Below are positions 33,117 to 41,377 of a DNA stretch of 64,000 bases, one piece after another (within the stretch, counting starts at the first letter, position 1; every line of letters begins with the position of its first letter). The stretch is from NCBI RefSeq assembly GCF_900188345.1, contig NZ_FZOD01000009.1, positions 62,001 through 126,000 of the forward strand, written 5' to 3'. This DNA is from Streptosporangium subroseum (GTDB lineage Bacteria > Actinomycetota > Actinomycetes > Streptosporangiales > Streptosporangiaceae). Both the position numbers and the translations under genes were made by a program. The notes below the pieces were generated by a model. It saw nothing but the letters and a program-made list of their open reading frames with translations. It made no database searches and was not told the origin of the DNA.

Positions 33117-34358
33117 TCAGCCGCGGCGGGCGGTGACGACAGCGGCGACGGCGCCGAGGGAGAGTACGGTGGCGAAGCCGATCATCGTGGGCGCGAGGGC
33201 CGCGTGCTGGATGACGAGGCTGAACGCGATCGAGGGCAGACCCATGCCGAGATAGGCGATGACGAAAAACACCGCCAGGACGCCCGCGCGGGAGGCGGGA
33301 TCAGCCGACATCGCGCTCTGGGTGACGGCCCCCTTGAACAGCAGGCCCGCTCCGGCGCCCGCCAGGGTGGCGGCGACGAGGAAGAGCCAGAGCGCGGGCC
33401 GGTAGATCGAGAGCGCGGTGAGGGCGAGACCGGCGGGGAACAGCAGAGTGCCCGTGTCGAGAAGACGGCGCCGGGAGAGCTTGCTGAGAGCCAGCTGGGC
33501 CACCGCCGAGGCGGCGAAGGCGGCGAACGGAGCGAGCCCGAGCGCGAACGGGGACGTGATGCCGAGCCGTCCTCGCACGATGATCGCGCCAAGCGAGGAG
33601 AACAGGCCCATGACCGCGAAGGCGAAGAAGCCGACGGCCGACGCGGCGCCGAAGGCGGTACGGAAGCCGGGGCGCAGAGCGAAGCGGGCCGGACGATCCT
33701 GAGCCTTGAGCTCGGTGTCCACCGTCTCCGGGCTGGCGAGCACCAGCACCAGGAGGACGACCATGACGATGGCGAAGACGATGTAGGAAGTCGCGAGGGG
33801 GGCGGGGGTCCACTCGGCGAGCGTGCCGGCGACGAGGGGCCCCAGTGCGAGCCCGCCGAGGTTGGCGGCGGTGGCCACGAGCCCGGGGACGGGCGAGCCG
33901 GCACGCTCGGGGTGCGCCTGGTGGTGAAGGTCGGCGATGTACGCGGTGGCCGTGGCGGCCATGAGCCCCACGGCTACGCCGGTGAGCACCCGCCCGATGA
34001 TCAGTCCGGGAAGGGCGGGCCACGTCACCAGGATGAGGGCCGCCAGAATGGCGATCAGCAGGGCGGGCACGACGATTCGGCGGCGTCCGAGCCGGTCGGA
34101 CAGGTGACCGAGGGCGAGGAAACCGGTGGCCGCGCCGACGACCATGACGGCGAACGCCACCGTGACGGTGGTCGGGCCGAAGTGGTCGCGCACCTGGTAG
34201 AGGGGCCACAACGGGGTCGGGACGGTGCCGAAGGCCATCAGGGTGGTGAAGGCGGCGGCGACCGTGCAGAACCCGAACATGTACGAGACCCGCCCGCCGC
34301 CGCGTGCCGCACGACCGGGCGAGAGCGGCGAGCGGGGGGCGGGCGTGGTGGTGCTCAT
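33117..34358 (-). CDS. MFS transporter
   Basis: A 413-residue 12-TM permease. Motif A between TM2 and TM3 is GHLSDRLGRRRIVVPALL; TM1 begins YMFGFCTVAAAFTTLMAFG after a Pro/Arg-rich leader. The second half repeats the fold (FAVMGLFSSLGAIIVRGRLG, LFLVAATLAGAGAGLLFKGA). The ATG at 34358 follows GAAAGGC; a longer upstream frame lacks hydrophobic character. Probably drug or metabolite efflux. It lies between the CocE hydrolase and amidohydrolase genes, all on the minus strand but with separate promoters likely. Confidence 0.85.
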   Translation of the reverse strand: MSTTTPAPRSPLSPGRAARGGGRVSYMFGFCTVAAAFTTLMAFGTVPTPLWPLYQVRDHFGPTTVTVAFAVMVVGAATGFLALGHLSDRLGRRRIVVPALLIAILAALILVTWPALPGLIIGRVLTGVAVGLMAATATAYIADLHHQAHPERAGSPVPGLVATAANLGGLALGPLVAGTLAEWTPAPLATSYIVFAIVMVVLLVLVLASPETVDTELKAQDRPARFALRPGFRTAFGAASAVGFFAFAVMGLFSSLGAIIVRGRLGITSPFALGLAPFAAFAASAVAQLALSKLSRRRLLDTGTLLFPAGLALTALSIYRPALWLFLVAATLAGAGAGLLFKGAVTQSAMSADPASRAGVLAVFFVIAYLGMGLPSIAFSLVIQHAALAPTMIGFATVLSLGAVAAVVTARRG

Positions 34359-34462
34359 TGCGTGGTGCCTTTCAACGAAGAGATCAGTGAACGGGGAGCC
34401 GGGTACAACGGCCTCGGCAAACAGACGCCATGGCAGGCGCAAGAGCGCGAAGACGGTATGAG

Positions 34463-36223
34463 CTAGACGTCGGTGGTCGCCTCGGCCGTACGAGGGATGA
34501 CGGGCAGCAGCAGGTAGGACGGCCGGTCCGGACCGGAGACGAGCGTGGTGGTGCCGCCATAGATGTCGGCCGGGCGGTCATCGGGGTCCTCGTGCAGGAA
34601 GATGCCCTGGCCCTTCATCTCCACGCCGTACGCGACCGGCCACGGACCGTCGCCTGGGAACTCGAAGTCCCGGCCCGTGACGGTGAGCGCGAGCCGGTAG
34701 CCGGTCGGGATGACGACCGAGGTGGGCCAGATCTCGATGTCGAGCTGAACGGTCTCGCCGGGGGCCAGCGGCTCGGCGTGGTCGTGCGGGTGCCAGGGGC
34801 GGTAGGGCAGGCTGCGCTCGGGGTCGACGGCGCGGTGCGAGGCCCGCAACCATCCCATGCCGACCGGGCCGGCCGGGTCCACCGCGTGGACGAATCTGAC
34901 GTCCTTGCCGCCGGTGTCCAGGACGCGCAGGGTGAGGAAGAGGTCCGCGTCGGCGGTCGTGGAGGAGGCGAAGAGCCGGGCGGCGGCGGGCCCGGTGATC
35001 TCGACCTCCTCGGTGAAGGGCTTGGTGGTGAAGGTCACGCCGTCGCCGAGGGCCTCGAACGCGACGCTCCCGTCATCAGCCGGGGATCCCTCGGCCAGGC
35101 TCCGGCCCTGCGGGTGCACGTAGAACCTGGTCCAGTTGGTCCGGGCGAGCGGCCACTCCTGCTCCGCGCGCGGCTCGAAGCCGCCGTCGACGTGGCGGAC
35201 GTTGAGCTGGACCGGCGGCTGCTGGTCCCAGCCGGTGTCCTCGCCCTTGAGGAAGTGCCCGAAGAATCGCTTCTGCAGGGCCAGCCCGTGCCCGGTGTAG
35301 AACTCGGTGATGTGGTCGAGGCCGTGGACCTCCAGCCACTTCTGTTCTGACGAGACGCGTACGTAGCCCTCGAAGCCGCCGCGGGTGTGCAGATGGTGAC
35401 CCCAGTTCACCGCCGACAGCACCGGTACGGTGATCTTCTCCAGGTCCGCCGAACGCTCCCTGTAGTACTCGCCGTCGAAAGGGTGGGCGCGCAGCTCGAT
35501 CCTCGGATCGTGGCGGTTGACGGCCAGTTCCTCCTCCGTCAGGGTCTCGGGTCCGGCGACCGGTTCCCCGGTGTTCGGGTTTCGAGCCCCCCGCTCGCCG
35601 ATGCCGTGCTGCACGGACGACACGTGGGCCGGGTACCAGCGGGAGACGAACGTGCTCGGGATGCCCGCGTGGTGGGTGAATTCCCGGTAGTGGTCGCTCG
35701 CCCCCTCCCACGGGATGATGGCCGCCAGGTGAGGCGGCTGCAGCGCGGCGACCTGCCACTGGCTGACCGCATAGTACGAGATGCCCAGCAGGCCGACCTT
35801 GCCGTTACTCCACGGCTGCGTGCCCGCCCACTCGACGACCTCGTAGTAGTCCCTGATCTCTCTCGGGGAGAAGATGTCGAGGTGGCCGGGGGAGCGGCCG
35901 GCACCGCGTGCGTCGACGCGGATGACCACGTAGCCGTCCGGTACCCACCTCTCCGGGTCGACGGTCTCCCAGTTCTGGTATTTGTTGGACGACTCGGCCA
36001 GGGCCTCGGGATGATTCGTGGCCAGGGCCTTCCACGGCCCCGCGAACCCCTCCTGGAACGCGAGCCCCTTGCCGTACGGGCCGTGCGTCGCGATCACGGG
36101 GTACCGGCCGTCGCCGATAGGCCGGTACACGTCCCCCCGGAGCACCATGCCGTCCTCCATGGGAATCGGTACGTCCCACTCGACCACCATGCCGTCGCGG
36201 ATCTCGCTCTTGTGCTGAGTCAT
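34463..36223 (-). CDS. CocE/NonD-family acyl hydrolase (X-Pro dipeptidyl-peptidase fold)
   Basis: A 586-residue S15-type alpha/beta hydrolase. The nucleophile elbow is VGLLGISYYAVSQW (Gly-x-Ser-Tyr), preceded by VIRVDARGAGRSPG; the histidine is likely HGLDHITEFY. The C-terminal jelly-roll domain (ITGPAAARLFASSTTADADLFLTLRVLD) is the PepX_C part. Enzymes of this group cleave esters or amides such as cocaine or glutaryl-7-ACA. Start ATG at 36223 after GAGGGGTGAGC. Divergent from the TetR gene with two operators in between, so likely repressed by it. Confidence 0.88.
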   Translation of the reverse strand: MTQHKSEIRDGMVVEWDVPIPMEDGMVLRGDVYRPIGDGRYPVIATHGPYGKGLAFQEGFAGPWKALATNHPEALAESSNKYQNWETVDPERWVPDGYVVIRVDARGAGRSPGHLDIFSPREIRDYYEVVEWAGTQPWSNGKVGLLGISYYAVSQWQVAALQPPHLAAIIPWEGASDHYREFTHHAGIPSTFVSRWYPAHVSSVQHGIGERGARNPNTGEPVAGPETLTEEELAVNRHDPRIELRAHPFDGEYYRERSADLEKITVPVLSAVNWGHHLHTRGGFEGYVRVSSEQKWLEVHGLDHITEFYTGHGLALQKRFFGHFLKGEDTGWDQQPPVQLNVRHVDGGFEPRAEQEWPLARTNWTRFYVHPQGRSLAEGSPADDGSVAFEALGDGVTFTTKPFTEEVEITGPAAARLFASSTTADADLFLTLRVLDTGGKDVRFVHAVDPAGPVGMGWLRASHRAVDPERSLPYRPWHPHDHAEPLAPGETVQLDIEIWPTSVVIPTGYRLALTVTGRDFEFPGDGPWPVAYGVEMKGQGIFLHEDPDDRPADIYGGTTTLVSGPDRPSYLLLPVIPRTAEATTDV

Positions 36224-36266
36224 GCTCACCCCTCGTCGCATGCGTTCTATGGCCGCATGCCTTGTA

Positions 36267-36307
36267 CTGTACTATTTAGTACAGCGAAACTGTACCTTAT
36301 AGTACAG
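36267..36307. promoter_or_regulatory. two 18-bp palindromic TetR operators
   Basis: CTGTACTATTTAGTACAG at 36267-36284 and CTGTACCTTATAGTACAG at 36290-36307, same consensus CTGTACnnnnnnGTACAG, 23 bp centre to centre, in the 113-bp space between the divergent hydrolase and TetR genes. The position predicts that the TetR protein represses both promoters. Confidence 0.8.
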
Positions 36308-36336
36308 AGAGAGGTTCGAGAGCGAGGAGGGGACGA

Positions 36337-36930
36337 ATGAAGCCGTTGCCGTCGACGAGCCGAGGGCGCCGTACCCGGGCCGCCATCGTCAGCGTGGCCG
36401 CGGATCTGATGCACAGGCGGGGACTGGCCGCGCCGTCCATGGACGATGTGCTCGCCGCCAGCGGCACCGGGAAGTCGCAGCTCTACCACTACTTCGACGG
36501 CAAGCAGGACCTGACCGTCGCGGTGCTCCAGCACCAGTTCGAGCGGGTCATGGCCGGGCAGCCCTCCCTGAGCGACCCCACCTGCGACGACCTCCATCGC
36601 TGGCGCGAAGAGGTGCTGGAGGCACACTGCGCCCACGGCATGGAGACCTGCCCCCTCGGCGCGTTCGTCGGCCAGGCCACGGACGATCCGGTCGTGCAGA
36701 AGACGCTCTCCGAACTCTTCGAACGCTGGCAGGACGCCATCGCCGACCTGGTGGCGCGGGCGCTGCGAACGGGCCGGGTCCGGCCGGGCGTCGACCCGGC
36801 GGACGCCGGGTGCGCCCTGCTCACCGCCGTGCAAGGCGGCACCATGCTCTCCCACCTGCGCGGCGACGCCCAGCCGCTGGCCCGCGCCCTCGACGCCGTG
36901 GTGAAAGGCCTCTCAGCCCCGGCCGCCTGA
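36337..36930 (+). CDS. TetR-family transcriptional regulator
   Basis: A 197-residue repressor. HTH in residues about 15-60 (RTRAAIVSVAADLMHRRGL, MDDVLAASGTGKSQLYHYF), then an alpha-helical ligand domain with a Cys-containing segment (AHGMETCPLGAFVGQA) resembling the C-terminal domain of many AcrR/YxaF-like regulators. ATG at 36337 after GAGGAGGGGACGA. Likely controls itself and the CocE hydrolase through the two palindromes between them. Confidence 0.9.
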   Translation: MKPLPSTSRGRRTRAAIVSVAADLMHRRGLAAPSMDDVLAASGTGKSQLYHYFDGKQDLTVAVLQHQFERVMAGQPSLSDPTCDDLHRWREEVLEAHCAHGMETCPLGAFVGQATDDPVVQKTLSELFERWQDAIADLVARALRTGRVRPGVDPADAGCALLTAVQGGTMLSHLRGDAQPLARALDAVVKGLSAPAA

Positions 36931-37353
36931 GCGTTGGCCGGTTGAAGAGCGCTTTCCCGGGAAAGTCCGATGAGGCCACGTTCGATGGCAAGCAGATCCG
37001 GAGCGTAGGACCGCTAGGCCCGAGCGCAGGAAGCCGCGCGGCAGTCGATCACCCCAGCCATGTATGCGAGCACCGAAGTGAGTGATCGTCACGGCCTTGG
37101 CCGGCGGCTGGTGCTCGCCTCTGGGGCGCGTGGGCGGCGTGTTGCGCTCTTTAGCTCTCCGTTCGCCGGCGTGAGGCCAAGTACACCGGCTACTCGTTGG
37201 CTCAGTCCAAGACTCATGAACGCGGTTGGGTACCGATCCGGCAGTGTGATCACTAGCTTGTGGAAGGTCCCCGGTTTCGAGTGACTTGTGACGCGAGGGC
37301 TGCCGGGCGGCGTCGAGGAAACGCACGGCCTATCCACGTTGTGAGGTGAAGAC
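36931..37353. other. intergenic region before the kinase genes
   Basis: 423 bp. A perfect 14-bp palindrome CTTTCCCGGGAAAG lies at 36952-36965, close to the TetR stop. The rest has scattered stops in all frames; no gene, tRNA or mobile-element end is recognised. It must contain the promoter of the kinase gene at 37354. Confidence 0.4.
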
Positions 37354-39040
37354 TTGGTTGAGGCGTTGGCGTCAGAGGATCCCTGGGAGATCGCTGGGTA
37401 CAAACTGCGGGGCAGGCTTGGCTCGGGCGGAATGGGGATCGTCTATCTCTCCTACAGCCGGGGCGGCCAGCCGGTGGCGCTCAAGGTGGTCCGGCGCGAG
37501 TATGCCGAGGATCCGGAGTTTCGACGCCGGTTCGCCCGGGAGGTGGAAGCGGCCCGCCGGGTTCAGGGCGCGTACACGGCGCCGGTTCTCGACAGCAACG
37601 TCGAGGGCACGCAGCCCTGGCTGGCCAGTGCCTACGTCCCGGGGCCATCGCTCGCCGACGCGGTTCACCGGCATGGACCGCTGCCGCCGGAGACGGTGCT
37701 GTCACTGGTCGCCGGAATCGCCGAGGCGCTGCAATCGATTCACGGGGTGGGGGTCGTCCACCGGGATCTGAAGCCGACGAACGTGCTGCTGGCCTCAGAC
37801 GGGCCCCGTGTCATCGACTTCGGCATCGCCCGTTCCGCCGACGCCACGGCCTTGACCGATACCAACGTACGGCTGGGCACACCCGCGTACATGTCGCCCG
37901 AGCAGGTGACGGGACGCGGTATCGGTCCGGAGACCGATCTGTTCGCTCTGGGCCTGGTGGCGTTCTTCGCCGCGACCGGAAGGCACCCCTTCGGAGAGGG
38001 CGACGGAAACGCGCTGCTGTTCCGGATCCTGTCTCAGGAGCCGGAACTGACCGCCTGTCCCGAGCCACTACGTGAGATCGTCGCTCGCTGCCTGGCGAAG
38101 GAGTCCTCCGAGCGGCCCACTCCGACCGAGATCATCGAGCTGTGCCGTGGCGGTGCGGGCGCGGGCTCGTTCGATCGGGGGGGCGAACTGGTGGCTGCCA
38201 CAGCCGATCGCCGCGGAGATAACCCTCCAGGAGACGGCATCGCTGCCGACGCCGCCAGCGGTCACCACTACCGGTACGGCGCGGCGGCCTGTCGTGCTGG
38301 CGTTCGTGGTCGGGGCGCTCACCACCCTGCTGATCGGTGGTGGTATCGCGTTCGTCATCATGCAACTGCTGCAGGAGCGCGATCCGGCAGGTAGCGGTTC
38401 CACGACCGCCGCCACCAGTCAGACCGACAACCCTGACCGCTCTCCAGCAGACACCTCGCCCCCAGCCACATCCGGCACCTCCTCCCAAGCCGACTCCACC
38501 GACCAAGCCGACCCCATCGACAGGGCCACGACAGCGGCCGGTTGGCGGCTCACGAAGGACGACGAACCGCTCGTCATCCGTCCTCCAGGCGCCGAAGGCG
38601 ACGCGTTCGCCAGTTGCGCGGCTTCCCCGTCGACGTTCGTCGAGCTGAATAACCTGACGGTCATCACGGACAGCAACCACGGCAGCTACGTCGCGGACGG
38701 GCAGACCTTGGAGTACATGAATTGCGGCGAGAACGGCACCGCTCCAAGCAGTGGCATCAAGCTGCTCGACGGTCAAGGCATCATGGGCTCGGTGCAGAAG
38801 CGGAACATCTCGCCCGCAGAATGCCGGGACGCCGCCCGCCAGGCCAACCTGCCCAACCCGATCACCATCAGGCAGATCCAAGATGACGCCGTTTTGAAGA
38901 AGAACACGGGCATCTGCGTGGAGACGAGCGCGAAGAACGTCGTCCTGCTCTGGATCAACCGCGTGGACGCGCACCCGGACAACCACGACCTCCGGACCTA
39001 CCTCATCACCGCCACCCAGTGGAGCCCGGAAAGCTCCTGA
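37354..39040 (+). pseudogene. receptor-type Ser/Thr protein kinase split by a one-base frameshift
   Basis: Frame 1 (37354-38394, TTG start after GAGGTG) encodes a complete PknB-like kinase: glycine loop GSGGMGIVYL, Lys 44, catalytic HRDLKPTN with Asp 138, DFG at 155-157, GTPAYMSPEQ. Just after the kinase domain it runs through a G7 tract (38177-38183) and continues as low-complexity sequence to a stop. Frame 2 from that tract continues with NWWLPQPIAAEI, a TM segment (VVLAFVVGALTTLLIGGGIA), a Ser/Thr/Pro-rich stalk and a ~150-residue extracellular domain with cysteines, stopping at 39040. With six Gs the two halves join into one 561-residue protein. Either phase variation, a recent mutation or a sequencing error. 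Confidence 0.8.
38177..38183. repeat. G7 homopolymer at the kinase frameshift
   Basis: Seven consecutive Gs between the kinase domain and the TM half. Loss of one G restores a single reading frame (DRGANWWLPQP). Confidence 0.85.
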
Positions 39041-39300
39041 AGGTCATGCCACCACGCTTCGCAGCGATCTCAAACAGACCGACGCCGGGCTTGCGAACGC
39101 CCTCGATCGAACCCACCGAATGGGCGGATTGCGATCACATTCAGGCAGTGCGATTCGGTAGGGTAGCGACGGTTTCTCGTCGGGCGCACCTTCGCCATGC
39201 GAGAGACGGACACTCTTTCACCGTGCTCGGGGCCTCTTCCGTCAACGAGGCTTCCGCGGAGTGCCTGAATTATCCTGCTGGTCGTTGAAAGGGTCGGCGA

Positions 39301-41085
39301 TTGTCCAGTCCGAGCCCGCTGGAGCCCGATGGACCTGAGCGGATCGAGCCCTACCGCCTTGCCGGTGTGCTGGGAGAGGGCGGGCAGGGCACGGTCTACC
39401 TCGGCCACTCAGCCTCCGGAGCACCGGTGGCCATCAAGGTGCTGCACGCCCGGATGGCCGCCGACGCCGACGAGCTCCGGCGGTTCGCCCGGGAGACGGA
39501 CATCGCCGGTCTGGTGGCCACCTTCTGCACCGCCAACGTCATCGACGTGGGCACCTTTCGCGGGCGTCCCTACATCGTCAGCGAGTACATCCCCGGCCCC
39601 TCGCTCCAGGAGCTGGTGAAAAGCGAGGGGCCGCGGACCGGCAGCGGCCTGGAGCGCTTGGCGGTCGCCACGCTGACCGCTCTGGAGGCGATCCACCGGG
39701 CCGGGATCATCCACCGCGATCTCAAACCCGCCAACGTGATCATGGGGCCAGAAGGCCCGGTGGTCATCGACTTCGGCATCGCCCGGCTGCTGGACCAGGT
39801 CACCACTCGCTCCGGGATCGTGGGCACCCCCGCCTACATGGCCCCCGAACAGTTCCAAGGGCAGGTCGCCGCCCCGGCCTCCGACGTGTTCAGCTGGGCC
39901 GCCACCATGGTGTTCGCCGCCACCGGTCAGGCCCCGTACCCCGGAGTCACTCCGGCCGCCGTGATCCACGCCATCATGACCCGTGATCCAGATCTTACGG
40001 GCGTCCCTGATCCTTTACAGTCCCTGATGCTTTCCTGCCTGGCCAAAGACCCCGATGCCCGCCCCACGCCCCAGGAACTGTTGGCCAGGCTCACCACCAG
40101 GCACCTCCGACCGCAGCACAACCCTCGGGTCTCCGCGGAGGCCCGGCCCACCGATGCAACCGGCGACTACCGGCGATCTCCCAACCCCAACGCCGTCGGC
40201 CCGGCATCGCAGGGCACGGGAGCCGGGGCGCCTGACCTCGACCCCGGCACCACGGGCGGCCGGGTTTCGCCGCCGAGCCATGTTTCCGGTCCGAGTGCCG
40301 CCTCGGCACCGACGGACCCGGTCCGGCCGCGTGGCCGAGGCAGGGGGGTGATCGTCGCTTCGGCGGTCACCGTACCGATCCTTGTCATCGGCATCGTGTT
40401 CGCGGTCGTACAGTCCCGTAAGGATCACATCGTGGTCGGCGGATCGATTGCGACGCCGGTTGCGATGGCTTCGAACACCACTACTCCTCCCGCGCCGGAG
40501 TCGACAACATCGGCGACAACACCGCCGCCCGCCGCTGCGTCCGAGCCGGCCAAGAGCGCGTCCTCGTCTACGGGGTCGGCCCCGTCGCGGCGGCCGAAAT
40601 CGACGCACCAAGCTCCGCGGACGTCGCCTTCCTCGTCGGCCCCGTCGCAGCGGCCGAACCGGACGAGCAAGGCGATGCTTACGCAGCCTACGGACAAGCC
40701 GTCCGCGGCGTCGGACTCGCCACGGCGGTCAGAAGTATCGAGCGAGGCTCCACAGCCGCCGCCTTCCGGCGGACACGCCGTGAACATCAGCACCAACTAC
40801 GCATGGGCTCGCGGATCCGTTTCCTGGAACGGGACGACGGCCACGGCGAGTGGCAGCGCGCAGGACACCAAGCAGTACGAGTCCCGTTCCTGGCTGCGGA
40901 TCGCCTACCGGAAGAACGTGGGCGGCGTCTGGAAGGTTCACTACGCTGAGCGCGATCCATGGGCCGAGGTCTCGAACGGGGAGCACACGGACTTTGAGTG
41001 GTCCATCGGCGGCCCCGTGAAAGACGTGCAGTGGGATCTCTGCTCCAACCGATCGGGCAAGACATATTGCACCGGATGGAAATAG
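39301..41085 (+). CDS. receptor-type Ser/Thr protein kinase
   Basis: A 594-residue intact kinase. The N-terminal kinase domain (about 12-275) has GEGGQGTVYLG, Lys 46, HRDLKPANV (Asp 140), IDFGIAR (157) and GTPAYMAPEQF. A Pro/Ser/Thr linker is followed by TM GVIVASAVTVPILVIGIVFAVV (about residues 350-372), a second low-complexity stalk, and a C-terminal ~100-residue extracellular beta-rich domain (WARGSVSWNGTTATASGSA, WDLCSNRSGKTYC). TTG start after GAAAGG, like its neighbour. Upstream of, and same strand as, the lanthipeptide genes; 292 bp separate it from lanM, so regulation of that locus is possible but unproven. Confidence 0.9.
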   Translation: MSSPSPLEPDGPERIEPYRLAGVLGEGGQGTVYLGHSASGAPVAIKVLHARMAADADELRRFARETDIAGLVATFCTANVIDVGTFRGRPYIVSEYIPGPSLQELVKSEGPRTGSGLERLAVATLTALEAIHRAGIIHRDLKPANVIMGPEGPVVIDFGIARLLDQVTTRSGIVGTPAYMAPEQFQGQVAAPASDVFSWAATMVFAATGQAPYPGVTPAAVIHAIMTRDPDLTGVPDPLQSLMLSCLAKDPDARPTPQELLARLTTRHLRPQHNPRVSAEARPTDATGDYRRSPNPNAVGPASQGTGAGAPDLDPGTTGGRVSPPSHVSGPSAASAPTDPVRPRGRGRGVIVASAVTVPILVIGIVFAVVQSRKDHIVVGGSIATPVAMASNTTTPPAPESTTSATTPPPAAASEPAKSASSSTGSAPSRRPKSTHQAPRTSPSSSAPSQRPNRTSKAMLTQPTDKPSAASDSPRRSEVSSEAPQPPPSGGHAVNISTNYAWARGSVSWNGTTATASGSAQDTKQYESRSWLRIAYRKNVGGVWKVHYAERDPWAEVSNGEHTDFEWSIGGPVKDVQWDLCSNRSGKTYCTGWK

Positions 41086-41242
41086 CGACGGCGGATGTCG
41101 TCTCGCAAACGTACGACCTGTAGATGCCCGTAACTCGGCGATTCGCGGTATCCCCAGGTCGGATTCCCGGCTGCCAGGCGCAGCGTCGGCGCGCGGATCG
41201 TCAGCCGTGGCGGCGACCGGCCTGGCGGTGACAGCGACTCCA

Positions 41243-41274
41243 TAGTTCACCGAATACTACGTAGTTCAACGGAT
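41243..41274 (+). promoter_or_regulatory. direct repeat upstream of lanM
   Basis: TAGTTCACCGAAT (41243-41255) and TAGTTCAACGGAT (41262-41274), 11 of 13 positions identical, 19 bp apart, 104 bp before the lanM start in the 292-bp gap. A direct repeat here could bind an activator. The spacing is not the 11 or 22 bp usual for SARP sites. Confidence 0.4.
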
Positions 41275-41377
41275 GTTGTCTGATACCAGCAGATTCATGC
41301 TTATTTCGGTCCCGGGCCGGAGGTGATGCCGCAGCCCGGGGTTTCGGCTCTGCTGGATCAATCAGTGAGGAATCGCC

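Noticed and set aside
36931..37353. A mobile-element remnant or regulator fragment between the TetR and kinase genes.
   Set aside because: Translations in all frames gave no recognisable motif longer than a few residues; only a 14-bp palindrome is firm.
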